From assembly GCA_963707125.1 (NCBI GenBank), contig CAVPOU010000009.1:1-64000 (forward strand): a DNA stretch of 64,000 nt, given 5' to 3'. Position 1 is the stretch's first letter; each line of letters begins with the position of its first letter. Shown piece after piece: positions 13,397 through 21,253 of the stretch. The notes under the pieces are model-generated. The model did no database searches and had not been told where the DNA came from. It saw nothing but the letters and a program-made list of their open reading frames with translations. The stretch is from CAVPDE01 sp963707125 (lineage in GTDB: Bacteria > Desulfobacterota > DSM-4660 > Desulfatiglandales > HGW-15). The translations under genes and the position numbers were made by a program.

Positions 13397-13520
13397 AGGC
13401 TGAAGACTGAAGGGAAATAATGTTCATGACACACTCAACTGCCGAGGTATCCAAACGATCTTGGCTTTGTGTGATTGCGTATGTCTTTTCCTTCAGTCTA
13501 TCTACCTTCAGTCTATCTAC
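13397..13520. repeat. CTGAAGACTGAAGG inverted and tandem repeats upstream of the Rrf2 gene
   Basis: AGGCTGAAGACTGAAGGG at 13397 faces two perfect tandem copies of the 15-mer CCTTCAGTCTATCTA at 13490 and 13505, followed by a third partial CCTGAG. This is the same style of word-repeat palindrome seen elsewhere in the window. The rest of the 454-bp gap 13104-13557 holds no gene that I can support. A TTGACT / TATAGT pair at 13317-13343 (15-bp spacer) is a weak promoter candidate for the downstream gene. Confidence 0.6.
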
Positions 13521-13557
13521 CTGAGTAGTTACTTTCCATCAAGAAAGGGATTCCCCC

Positions 13558-14025
13558 ATGAAATTGTCTACCCGAGGACGTTACGGTACGCGCTTGATGC
13601 TGGAGCTCGCCAAGCAATATGGAAAAGGCCCCATCAGCATGTCAGACATCTCGAAGAATCAGAGTATCCCCATCAAGTACCTTGAGCAACTGATTATCCC
13701 GCTGAAAAGGGCAAAATTGATCACCAGTGTCAGGGGTCCTAAGGGCGGACACATGCTTGCCAAGGCCCCTCAGGAAATCAACCTCTGGGAGATTCTTCTT
13801 CGCCTCGAATCAAAATTCACTTTTGTGGATTGCCTCACCGATGAGACTTGCTGTGACAGCATTCCCACTTGTCCGATCCGCCCTGTATGGGGAAAGGCCT
13901 TTGAGTCAATGAAGACCATCTTCAAGGACACAACGCTTCTCGATGTCCTGAATCTTCCCGATTTGCGTAAGACAAAGTCCAGTCACAGTCCTGCACGTGG
14001 GTTTCGGATGAGAGAACAGGCTTAG
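13558..14025 (+). CDS. Rrf2-family (IscR-like) transcriptional regulator
   Basis: 155 residues. The winged helix-turn-helix begins MKLSTRGRYGTRLMLELA, the Rrf2 hallmark, with recognition-helix region IPIKYLEQLI and wing VRGPKGGHML. A cysteine cluster (Cys92, Cys98, Cys99, Cys105) lies where IscR/NsrR/RsrR proteins bind a 2Fe-2S or 4Fe-4S cluster, so it likely senses iron-sulfur status, NO or redox. Which cluster it binds cannot be told from the sequence. GAAAGGGA lies just upstream of the ATG. The hydrolase gene starts 3 nt after the stop, so the two are probably co-transcribed. Confidence 0.9.
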   Translation: MKLSTRGRYGTRLMLELAKQYGKGPISMSDISKNQSIPIKYLEQLIIPLKRAKLITSVRGPKGGHMLAKAPQEINLWEILLRLESKFTFVDCLTDETCCDSIPTCPIRPVWGKAFESMKTIFKDTTLLDVLNLPDLRKTKSSHSPARGFRMREQA

Positions 14026-14027
14026 AT

Positions 14028-14687
14028 ATGAACATCTCGGAAGATCTTCATGCCTTCGTGTGGCAGGATCCGGCCTCCAACAATTCAAACACCTACTTCA
14101 TCAACGGATCGAAAAAAATTCTTATTGACCCCGGACACTACCACCTTTTCGGGAATGTGAAGGATCACCTTTCAAAACTCTCCATCACCCCGCAGGATAT
14201 TGATCTCATTATCTTGACCCACGGCCATCCGGATCACATGGAGGCTGTTCGCGCGTTTTCCGATTCCCGGGCGCTCATCGCCCTCCATGAAGCTGAACTG
14301 GATTTCGTTAAGAAACTTGCGCCTCATTACGGCGCGGCCATGGGCATTACGAAGTTCGAACCTCAGATTCTTCTGCGAGAAGGAGAACTCCAGGTGGGCG
14401 ACATGAAGTTCCAAGTCATTCACGCGCCAGGCCATTCTCCGGGGTCTATCTGCATTTACTGGCCTCAGGAGAAAACCCTCATCACCGGCGATGTCCTCTT
14501 CTATCAGGGCATTGGGAGGACAGATCTTCCTGGCGGAAACGGGCAGACCCTGAAAGAAAGCATCAAGAGCTTGTCCAGGCTTGACGTGGAACATCTTCTC
14601 CCGGGCCATGGGGAAGTTGTGTCCGGGAGAGAACTCGTGAAAAGGAATTTTTCTGAGGTGGAGAGAGTGTGGTTCCAGTATATATAA
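14028..14687 (+). CDS. Metallo-beta-lactamase-fold hydrolase
   Basis: 219 residues. The dinuclear-metal motif is LTHGHPDHMEAV (His65, His67, Asp69, His70), followed by HAPGHSPGS, the bridging aspartate region LITGDVLF and the last histidine in LLPGHGEV. This is the glyoxalase II-like branch, soluble and cytoplasmic. Substrate is undetermined; candidates are thioesters of glutathione or other thiols, or persulfides. The immediate coupling to an Rrf2 regulator (2-nt gap) suggests a role in thiol/sulfur or redox stress, which is an inference. Confidence 0.85.
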   Translation: MNISEDLHAFVWQDPASNNSNTYFINGSKKILIDPGHYHLFGNVKDHLSKLSITPQDIDLIILTHGHPDHMEAVRAFSDSRALIALHEAELDFVKKLAPHYGAAMGITKFEPQILLREGELQVGDMKFQVIHAPGHSPGSICIYWPQEKTLITGDVLFYQGIGRTDLPGGNGQTLKESIKSLSRLDVEHLLPGHGEVVSGRELVKRNFSEVERVWFQYI

Positions 14688-14689
14688 GG

Positions 14690-14825
14690 AAGGTGCACGG
14701 TACACGGTGCAAGGGACAAGGCGACAAAACATAAAAACAAAGAATTTCCGTGTACCGTGCGCCTTGTACCTTGTACCCTCTTTCTTGTACCGTGTGCCGT
14801 GCGCCGTGCACCTTGCACCATTTTG
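14690..14825. repeat. GTGCACGGTACACGG-word palindrome
   Basis: The left arm reads AAGGTGCACGGTACACGGTG and CAAGGGACAAGG. The right arm reads CCGTGTACCGTGCGCCTTG, then TACCTTGTACC and CCGTGTGCCGTGCGCCGTGC, ending ACCTTGCACC. The arms are imperfect inverted copies around an A-rich centre (AACATAAAAACAAAG). Related copies are at 21254-21300 and 40075-40165. It fills the gap between the hydrolase and the LysR gene and has no coding content. Confidence 0.8.
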
Positions 14826-14863
14826 CAGAAACTTATGAGGGTTGAGTTCTCAGAGATACCAAT

Positions 14864-15856
14864 ATGAAGAAAACGCTCTCCGTTCCCACGACTTCCGTCG
14901 ATTTCGATCTTCGCCAGCTCGAAATTTTTCTTAGAGTAGTAGAACTGGGAAGCTTCTCCAAGGCAGGAGAAGCCGTTCACCTGGCACAAGCCTCGGTGAG
15001 TGAAAGGATCGCCACCCTTGAAAACATGGTTGGAGCAAAGCTCCTGGACCGATTGGGGCGAACGGTTGCTCCGACAAAAGCCGGTGAGCTCCTTTATCAG
15101 CACGCCCAGCACCTGCTGGAGATGAAGAAGACGGCGTGTTTTGAAATGCAGGACTTCCTGGGCGTAAAGCAGGGAGAAATTCATATCGGAGCGAGCACCA
15201 TTCCCGGCGAATATATTCTGCCAGGGGTCATCGGGCGTTTTGCGAAGGAGTATCCGCTCATCCGCGTCGTCCTAACGGTCGCCGACTCCGAAGAAATAGA
15301 GTCCCGAGTCCTGCAGGGCCACTTTGAGTTTGGAATCATCGGTCGCAGAAGTTCGAGCAAGAAGATCTTGAGCCACGAACTGTGGGACGATGACCTGGTC
15401 CTTATTGTGCCCTCCAGTCATCGCTGGGCTTCCAGGAAGGAAATAAGACCGGAAGAACTGGCCGATGAACCCTTCATCTTGAGAGAACTAGGTTCCGGAA
15501 CCCTGTGGAATATGGAGGAATACCTTCAAAATGCAGGAATAAAGGGTATCGGTTCGCTTCGGGTAGTTGCTCGCCTGGGAACTTCCACGGCTGTCAAGGA
15601 GGGGGTCAAAGGCAGCGCCGGTGTGTCTATCATCTCCTCAAGGGCCGTGGACACGGAGTTGAAAGCAGGAGTGCTCAAGAGACTCAAGATCAAGGGGCTT
15701 TCCATGTCCCGTCACTTCTATCTCGTCCGCGGCAAGAGGAGGACGATTTCTCCTCTTTGCCGCACCCTGATGGATTTCCTCATTGCGGCACCCAAGAAAC
15801 TGGAACACGCCAAAGCACGGATTCCCGCTAACGTTCAAAAGACGAGATTCCGATAG
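14864..15856 (+). CDS. LysR-family regulator of the selenium-metabolism type
   Basis: 330 residues. The N-terminal winged helix-turn-helix starts VDFDLRQLEIFLRVVELGSF with SKAGEAVHLAQASVSERI. A type-2 periplasmic-binding effector domain follows (~105-310, GEIHIGASTIPGEYILPGVI). This pattern matches the LysR group that accompanies selenium genes in anaerobic bacteria, and here it stands at the head of yedE, a tusA-like gene, selD and yedF. It likely controls selenium uptake or selenophosphate supply; the effector is unknown. The tail after ~315 (KKLEHAKARIPANVQ) is extra. The specific assignment rests on memory of the family and on context. Confidence 0.85.
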   Translation: MKKTLSVPTTSVDFDLRQLEIFLRVVELGSFSKAGEAVHLAQASVSERIATLENMVGAKLLDRLGRTVAPTKAGELLYQHAQHLLEMKKTACFEMQDFLGVKQGEIHIGASTIPGEYILPGVIGRFAKEYPLIRVVLTVADSEEIESRVLQGHFEFGIIGRRSSSKKILSHELWDDDLVLIVPSSHRWASRKEIRPEELADEPFILRELGSGTLWNMEEYLQNAGIKGIGSLRVVARLGTSTAVKEGVKGSAGVSIISSRAVDTELKAGVLKRLKIKGLSMSRHFYLVRGKRRTISPLCRTLMDFLIAAPKKLEHAKARIPANVQKTRFR

Positions 15857-15957
15857 ATTCGTTCCTACTCCCGCTTCTCTCTCACTTCCTCCATGACTCC
15901 CGAGTCCGTCATCGGAAAACCCCATCAAATTGCCCCTCATCTATCGGTATTTCCAGT

Positions 15958-15986
15958 TTGACAAATCGGGACATTGTCCCTACACA
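15958..15986 (+). promoter_or_regulatory. Candidate promoter with a GGGACA-T-TGTCCC palindrome in its spacer
   Basis: TTGACA at 15958-15963 and TACACA at 15981-15986 are 17 bp apart. The spacer ends in a perfect 13-nt palindrome (15968-15980), a plausible operator. The -10 match is only 3/6. A related word, CGGGATTCTTTGTCCCTAC, occurs at 19238, so the palindrome may be a dispersed repeat rather than an operator. The remaining gap 15857-16377 holds a small GCGCC/GGCGC hairpin near 16172 and no gene I can support. Confidence 0.35.
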
Positions 15987-16377
15987 GAAAAGTCGGACGA
16001 GGTCAACCCAAGAGTTTCCAAGAGAGCCTTTATGTTTCGGTTTTTCGGCTTCACCTGACATAGTCCCACGAATTCTACCCGGGATCGGTAGGCAAAGGGC
16101 CAGACCGAAAGTCATGTTCTTACATCCTCATTCCTTTCTTCATTCCTCTTCTGTCTGGCACATGCCTCAGGCGCCAATGGCGCAGGCAAGGCACAGGGAA
16201 TCGACCGCGCCGTGCCGGTTTGCCGAAATCACCGTAGCAAAGGGCGAGAATCAAGGTCTGCATTGAGCGACGCGTTCTGAGAAAAGCCGCTCTTTGTCGA
16301 AAACCGCTGGAGATATTTTTCAAACTTGCAGGCTATCTGATGGAAGAAAACACGAAACAGAACACGGGAGGATGAAC

Positions 16378-17472
16378 ATGGGGAACTTCAAAAATCTTTT
16401 TGCAACGCGTTGGGGGATTATCGGCATAGGAGCGTTCATCGGCGTCTTTGCCGCGCTCCTGCAGAAGTGGGGGAATCCGGGGAACATGGGTATTTGCGTG
16501 GCCTGTTTTGACAGGGATATCGCCGGAGCGCTAGGGCTCCATCGCGCAGATATCGTCCAGTACATGCGGCCGGAAATCATCGGCTTTGTGCTGGGCTCGC
16601 TGATTGCGGCGTACCTTTTTAAGGAATTCCGTCCCAGGGCGGGATCGGCACCCATAGTCCGATTCGTCTTGGGCGCTTTCGCAATGATCGGAGCCCTGGT
16701 GTTCTTGGGCTGCCCCTGGCGAGCGTTGCTGCGTCTTGCAGGAGGAGATGGCAACGCCATCCTTGGCATAGCGGGACTCATTGGCGGAATCTGGGTGGGG
16801 ACGCTCTTCCTCAAGGGAGGTTATAACCTCGGCCGATCGGAGAAGACCTATGCCAGTGTGGGATGGATGCTTCCGCTCATCATGATTTTTTTCCTGGTCC
16901 TGAGATTCATCTATCCTCCCTTGGCGGACAAGCCGCAAAGCGGGGTCCTTTTTTACAGCCTCAAGGGACCGGGCTCTATGTACGCCCCACTCGCCGTTTC
17001 TTTGATCATCGGCCTTGCTGTCGGCTTCCTGGCCCAGAGAAGCCGCTTCTGCACCATGGGCGCTTTTCGTGACCTGATTCTGTTCCGGCAACCCCACCTT
17101 TTTATGGGCCTCCTCAGTCTGCTGGTCTTCGCTTTTGTAACAAACCTTATTTTGGGTCAGTTCCATCCGGGATTCGCCAAACAACCCGTGGCCCACACCG
17201 TGTCGGTCTGGAATTTCGGTGGCATGGTTCTGGCCGGCCTTGCTTTTGCACTCGCAGGAGGGTGTCCCGGCCGTCAGCTCTTTTTAGCTGGAGAAGGGGA
17301 TGGGGATGCAGCCATTTTTGTTCTAGGCATGATTGTTGGCGCAGGATTCGCCCACAATTTCGGGACGGCCAGTTCCCCTGCCGGGGTCGGGCCTCACGGC
17401 ATCGGTGCCGTGATTATCGGATTGCTGGTGTGCCTGTTTATTGGCTTCACGATGAGAAGAAAGGCGGTTTAG
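16378..17472 (+). CDS. yedE: YedE/FdhT-type selenium-metabolism membrane protein
   Basis: 364 residues with about ten hydrophobic segments, a YeeE/YedE-type (sulfur-transport PF04143) protein. Diagnostic motifs are GICVACFDRDIAGALGLHRA (Cys40, Cys43), LGCPWRALLRLAGGDGN, RSRFCTMGAFRDL and GGCPGRQLFLAGEGDGD, with conserved cysteines that in YeeE relatives pass thiosulfate. The selenium-linked branch is thought to move a selenium or sulfur species across the inner membrane. The ATG at 16378 is chosen because GGGAGG is 6 nt upstream; an ATG two codons earlier is also possible. It is followed by a tusA-like gene after 49 nt, as is common for YeeE/YedE. Confidence 0.9.
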   Translation: MGNFKNLFATRWGIIGIGAFIGVFAALLQKWGNPGNMGICVACFDRDIAGALGLHRADIVQYMRPEIIGFVLGSLIAAYLFKEFRPRAGSAPIVRFVLGAFAMIGALVFLGCPWRALLRLAGGDGNAILGIAGLIGGIWVGTLFLKGGYNLGRSEKTYASVGWMLPLIMIFFLVLRFIYPPLADKPQSGVLFYSLKGPGSMYAPLAVSLIIGLAVGFLAQRSRFCTMGAFRDLILFRQPHLFMGLLSLLVFAFVTNLILGQFHPGFAKQPVAHTVSVWNFGGMVLAGLAFALAGGCPGRQLFLAGEGDGDAAIFVLGMIVGAGFAHNFGTASSPAGVGPHGIGAVIIGLLVCLFIGFTMRRKAV

Positions 17473-17521
17473 GCTTTTCACCGCAGTGTGCGCTTCTAGC
17501 GCAAAGACTAAGGAGGAGAAA

Positions 17522-17743
17522 ATGGCTCAAATCGTTGATGCGCGCGGATTCAGTTGCCCGCAGCCTGTGCTCATGACCATGCAGGAAATGAAGAAAACAG
17601 GCAAAGGACAGATCGAAGTGCTGGTGGATACCGATACTTCTAAAGAAAATGTTTCACGGGCCGCCACATGCCAGGGCTGGCAGATCCACAACGTTTCGGA
17701 GGAAGGCGGCGGCTATCGGATCGTCATCAAGAAGGACGCCTGA
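17522..17743 (+). CDS. TusA-family sulfur/selenium carrier protein
   Basis: 73 residues, the size of a single TusA domain. The catalytic motif is DARGFSCPQPVLMTMQEM with Cys12, the residue that carries a persulfide (or selenide) in the family. AAGGAGGAG immediately precedes the ATG. It lies between yedE and a DUF3343 gene, whose ATG overlaps its stop by one base (TGATG), so the two are translationally coupled. It is probably the cytosolic acceptor for whatever YedE imports. Confidence 0.92.
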   Translation: MAQIVDARGFSCPQPVLMTMQEMKKTGKGQIEVLVDTDTSKENVSRAATCQGWQIHNVSEEGGGYRIVIKKDA

Positions 17744-18291
17744 TGTCTTTTCTAAGTTTCCTGAAAAAAAGACGGCACCCCAAGGAGCAAGACCGGGATC
17801 GAGGTATTCTTGTTTTTGAGAACACCAGTGAGGTCATCCGTGCGGAGAATGCGCTTAAGGCAGCCGGATGGATGGTGAAGGTCAAAGGACCCCCTCCTGA
17901 GATCCGCACAGGGTGCGATCTGGTGATCGAGTTCCCTTTGATCGAGGAGCTTAATGTGCTCAGAGTTCTTGAAGGATCAGGGCTGAAGCCCCTGAAGGTG
18001 GTCCCCGTACAAAGCGCGCTGCTCGAACCGGTCAGCCTTTTCCACACAAAGGACTTCGGGGAATACCTCATGATCCGGGCGGCCAACATGAAGCTGACGG
18101 TGGACAAGAAGACCATGACGATCGTGAACATCTCCGGAGGGGGTTGCCCGGATGTCCCCTTTCTCGCGCAGGAGATGGTGGGCAAGCCTCTTGCGGAAGC
18201 TCCTACTCCGAGGGCCATCGGTCATACGCTTTGCGGCTATGCCCTGCAACTGGCTTACGACGAGATGAGGCGCCAATGCTCGCCGTCGTAG
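17743..18291 (+). CDS. DUF3343 (putative Se/S carrier) protein with an extra C-terminal domain
   Basis: 182 residues. After a basic start (FLKKRRHPKEQ), residues ~20-92 are a DUF3343 domain (GILVFENTSEVIRAENALKA), with Cys58 in the conserved position RTGCDL. Residues ~100-182 are a second region I cannot name. It carries SGGGCPDVPFLA (Cys135) and HTLCGYALQLAYDE (Cys164), which look like active-site cysteines. The start codon overlaps the tusA-like stop, and its own end overlaps the next gene by 16 nt. It is soluble and likely works with the carrier upstream. The fusion makes it more than a simple carrier. Confidence 0.8.
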   Translation: MSFLSFLKKRRHPKEQDRDRGILVFENTSEVIRAENALKAAGWMVKVKGPPPEIRTGCDLVIEFPLIEELNVLRVLEGSGLKPLKVVPVQSALLEPVSLFHTKDFGEYLMIRAANMKLTVDKKTMTIVNISGGGCPDVPFLAQEMVGKPLAEAPTPRAIGHTLCGYALQLAYDEMRRQCSPS

Positions 18292-19187
18292 GAACCGTTC
18301 CTGACGAGAAATTCCCTCTGCTTGAAGGACAGGTGCTCATTGAAAATGACATGCTCGTCCTTCAGGGGAGAAAAATCCCCGTCAACAGAGGGACGCCGGC
18401 CTTGATTGCCGCTGCTGTTGTAGCAGGACAAATCCTGGGAAACGCCAGGCCCTACACCTATCTTGTCGGCGACATAGGGACCGGGAAGGGAAGTCGAAGG
18501 CTTTACGAGCATTTAGCCAGGCACTTGCCGAAGAAAGCTTTCGAAGTGATGACCTTTCATTACCTGCAGCCTGACGTAGATTGGCACAACCGGGTGCTCT
18601 TTGTCATCGAAGAGATGAGGGCGAAGCCGGTTCTCATTGCGGATGCCGGTTTCATGTATGCGGCCAAAATGAGCGGCCAGGCGGGCGCCTATGACCTGTT
18701 CACCCCGGATGCCGGAGAAATCGCGTTTCTCGCGGACGAAGAGGCGCCCCATCCCTTCTACACGAGAGGATTCATCCTCCACGAAGAGAACCGGGTGCCG
18801 GAACTGATCATCCGAGCTTATGAGCACGACAATGCAGCTCGCTGCCTTCTGGTGAAAGGGAAAAGAGACTACATCGCTAATCGTGAGGAAATTCTGGCTA
18901 CAGTAGATGAGCCCTTGGTAGAAGCCCTGGAACCCGTTGGTGGCACAGGCGACACGGTGACAGGCATCGTCTCGGCCCTGGTTGCCTCGGGGATGGACGT
19001 GGAGAAGGCTGCCGTTCTTGCGGCCAAGGTCAACAGGCTGGCCGGCCTGTATGCGAACCCCACGCCGGCGACGCAGGTGATTGAGTTGATAAAGCATATC
19101 CCCAGGGCAATGACGGAGATTCTGAAAGAAAGGGTGAATAAACATGAGGCAAGCCACGCGCGATCAAAAGCCGTCCAAGACAAATAA
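18276..19187 (+). CDS. Ribokinase/NAD(P)HX-dehydratase-like protein of the selenium cluster
   Basis: 303 residues. The C-terminal VGGTGDTVTGIVSAL (Asp226 in GTGD) is the anion-hole and catalytic-base motif of the ribokinase/NAD(P)H-hydrate dehydratase fold. VGDIGTGKGSRRLYEHL (~64-80) and FTPDAGEIAFL match the substrate and nucleotide sides of YjeF-C-like proteins. The N-terminal 50 residues are not standard. The start at 18276 overlaps the DUF3343 gene by 16 nt, implying one translational unit. Its role next to selenium genes is unknown: it may repair a cofactor or phosphorylate a small molecule. I would not assign a reaction. Confidence 0.7.
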   Translation: MLAVVGTVPDEKFPLLEGQVLIENDMLVLQGRKIPVNRGTPALIAAAVVAGQILGNARPYTYLVGDIGTGKGSRRLYEHLARHLPKKAFEVMTFHYLQPDVDWHNRVLFVIEEMRAKPVLIADAGFMYAAKMSGQAGAYDLFTPDAGEIAFLADEEAPHPFYTRGFILHEENRVPELIIRAYEHDNAARCLLVKGKRDYIANREEILATVDEPLVEALEPVGGTGDTVTGIVSALVASGMDVEKAAVLAAKVNRLAGLYANPTPATQVIELIKHIPRAMTEILKERVNKHEASHARSKAVQDK

Positions 19188-19326
19188 GCCCCATCGGCTG
19201 CCGTCGGAGCTATCCCGGAATGCCTCGTAGGAAAATACGGGATTCTTTGTCCCTACTTGGTTCTTGAAATCAACCCCTTCTCGCATTAGGTTACGGCTGA
19301 TGGTCCACGGTTAAGGACGGATTGAG

Positions 19327-20376
19327 ATGACCGAACAAGAAAGCTATCGTCTTACACAAAAGGTTAAAGGTTCCGGCTGAGCTTCAAAACTGGCTCCAGG
19401 GGACCTGGACAAGGCACTTTGCGGTTTGGATATCCCGACCGACCCGAATGTCATCGTGGGTCTTGAGCGGGCAGATGACGCTGGAGTCTACAAGGTTTCA
19501 GACGATCTGGCTCTCATTCAGACCGTGGATTTTTTCACTCCCATTGTGGACGACCCATATTGGTTCGGTCAGATTGCCGCAGCCAATGCGTTGAGCGATG
19601 TTTACGCCATGGGGGGTGTTCCCAAGACGGCGATGAACCTCGTTGCCTTCCCTGCTAAAGACATGGATATCTCCGTCCTGCGCCGAATCATTGAAGGCGG
19701 ACTGGACAAGATGCGTGAAGCCGGAGTGGTGCTCGTGGGTGGCCACACGGTTGAGGATCCGGAACTGAAGTATGGTCTTTCTGTCACCGGTTACATTCAT
19801 CCTGCCCGGGTTCTCACAAAAAAGAATCTGAAACCCGGAGATCGATTGATACTGACAAAACTCATCGGCACCGGGATTGTCGCGACGGCCATCAAAGGCG
19901 GCCTTGCCTCCCAGGAGGTCATCGACAGAGTGACTCGCGCGATGGCAACTCTCAACAAAGTTGCGGCTGAAGTCATGCAGGATTATCCCGTTCACGCGTG
20001 CACGGATATCACGGGCTTCGGACTCCTGGGCCACCTTGCTGAGATGGTGTCCGGCTCGGGATTCGGAGTTCGGATCAAGGCGGACAGCGTTCCGGTCTAT
20101 CCGGAGGCTCTGGAGTACGCAGCCATGGGATTGGTCCCTGCCGGCGCTTACAGGAACAGGGACTTTAGGCTCTTCATGGTGGATTTTGCACCAACTGTAA
20201 ACCGGATACTGCAGGACGTGCTGTTTGATCCGCAGACATCGGGTGGCTTGCTGATTTCCGTGGCTCCTGAGAGGGCGCCGGACCTGCTGAATGCCCTCAA
20301 AGCGAAAGGCATCCAGGATGCCGCCATGGTCGGCGAAGTGATGGCCGAACCCAAAGAAAGAATCAAAGTCGAATAA
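19327..20376 (+). CDS. selD: Selenide, water dikinase SelD; in-frame UGA read as selenocysteine
   Basis: Reading through TGA at 19378-19380 gives 349 residues, close to the 347 of E. coli SelD. It makes selenophosphate from selenide and ATP, the selenium donor for Sec-tRNA. Residue 18 (Sec) sits in KGSGUASKLAPGDL, aligned with the catalytic Cys17 of E. coli, and Lys21 matches Lys20. The metal/ATP aspartates fall at 51, 68 (TVDFF) and 91 (ALSDVYAMGG). The ATG at 19327 is preceded by AAGGA. Without recoding, the frame would begin at 19426 and lack the catalytic residues, which is how an automatic caller would shorten it. A hairpin follows the UGA. SelA, SelB and tRNA-Sec are not in the window. 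Confidence 0.94.
19378..19409 (+). promoter_or_regulatory. Candidate bacterial SECIS hairpin after the selD UGA
   Basis: The UGA is at 19378-19380. Fourteen bases later a perfect 6-bp stem TCCAGG/CCTGGA encloses the loop GGA (19395-19409). The apical loop is ~21-23 nt from the UGA, inside the range known for SelB-dependent SECIS elements in coding regions. The loop contains the G residues expected, but I could not fold it computationally. Confidence 0.6.
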
Positions 20377-20382
20377 GATTAT

Positions 20383-20634
20383 CACCACAGAGACGCAGAG
20401 TTCTCAGAGAACTCAGACATCCGGCCATTCTCGGCAGAAGTGAATGGGAGGGGGCTCAAAATGGTTGGCAGCGAGATCATGATGGAATCATGAACACCGT
20501 TCAATATTCCATTAGGACTCGCTGCCAATGCTCTTTCCCGCTCTGCGGGAAGACTCCGCTTTGCGGAGATTTTGAGCACTCAAATACTCCGTGATCTCTG
20601 TGCCTCCGTGGTGAGTTACTGAAAGAAGTGATTT
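20383..20634. repeat. ~250 bp nested palindrome between selD and yedF
   Basis: The outer arms are TCACCACAGAGACGCAGAG with TTCTCAGAGAACTCAG at the left, and CTCCGTGATCTCTGTGCCTCCG with TGGTGAGTTA at the right. Inside, GGCTCAAAATGG/TTGGCAGCGAG (20454 on) faces ACTCGCTGCCAATGC and GATTTTGAGCAC near 20517-20580. Two short hairpins, CCCGCTCTGCGGG and CTCCGCTTTGCGGAG, sit between. No protein is encoded. It splits the selenium genes and may end or attenuate the selD message. Confidence 0.7.
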
Positions 20635-21237
20635 ATGCCGAACGAGTTGGATTGCCGCGGGCTGGCCTGCCCTGCCCCGGTGCTACAAACAAAGCAGAAA
20701 ATCGAAAAGGAGAATCTCTCCGAGATCAACGTCATTGTGGACAACCAGGCTGCAAAGGAAAATGTTTCCCGCTTCCTGGAAAACCAGAAATTCGAAATCG
20801 CTATAGAACAGAAAGGGACGGATTTCTATGTGCACGGAAGAAAGACGGGCACTTCCAAGGCTCCCGACCAGCCTTTGGCCAAAGAATCCCAGCTCCATCG
20901 AAAAAAGATCATGGTCATGGTGGGAACCAACCGCATGGGGCACGGCGATGATGAGCTCGGCTCCAAACTGCTTTTCAATTTTCTGAAGACCTTGAAAGAG
21001 ATGGGTCCTGACCTCTGGCGGCTTGTTTTTGTTAACAATGGGGTCAAGCTGGCGATCGAAGGAGCCGAAGCTTTACCCGTCCTTAAGGAACTCGAAGACG
21101 AAGGCGTTAAGATCCTACTCTGCGGCACCTGCCTCAATCACTTCAATCTTCTGGAGAAGAAGAAAGTGGGTGAGACCACCAACATGCTTGATATCGTGAC
21201 CGCGATGCAAATAGCCGATAGTGTGATCAATATATAA
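20635..21237 (+). CDS. yedF: YedF: TusA-DsrE-like selenium-metabolism protein
   Basis: 200 residues. The N-terminal ~75 residues form a TusA domain (LDCRGLACPAPVLQTKQKI, Cys7 and Cys12). The C-terminal ~110 residues are a DsrE-like domain (KIMVMVGTNRMGHGDDELG), with a conserved cysteine pair-like segment LLCGTCLNHFNLL. This fusion is the YedF protein that accompanies selD in many selenium users. It is believed to carry or deliver reduced selenium; the exact chemistry is unproven. AAGAAG lies close to the ATG. The DsrE domain retains the LCGTC cysteines that are usual for sulfur relay. Confidence 0.93.
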   Translation: MPNELDCRGLACPAPVLQTKQKIEKENLSEINVIVDNQAAKENVSRFLENQKFEIAIEQKGTDFYVHGRKTGTSKAPDQPLAKESQLHRKKIMVMVGTNRMGHGDDELGSKLLFNFLKTLKEMGPDLWRLVFVNNGVKLAIEGAEALPVLKELEDEGVKILLCGTCLNHFNLLEKKKVGETTNMLDIVTAMQIADSVINI

Positions 21238-21253
21238 GAAGTGACAAGCAAAT

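Noticed and set aside
13490..13519. CRISPR-like array because of tandem copies
   Set aside because: The copies are 15 bp and directly adjacent without spacers; no cas gene is nearby.
16120..16323. tRNA-Sec or another RNA gene in the gap before yedE
   Set aside because: Only a short GCGCC/GGCGC hairpin is visible; there is no long acceptor stem, T-arm or TCA anticodon loop.
19426..20376. selD starting at the ATG-like codon at 19426
   Set aside because: This start removes the catalytic Sec/Lys segment; the upstream frame across UGA restores the full family length.
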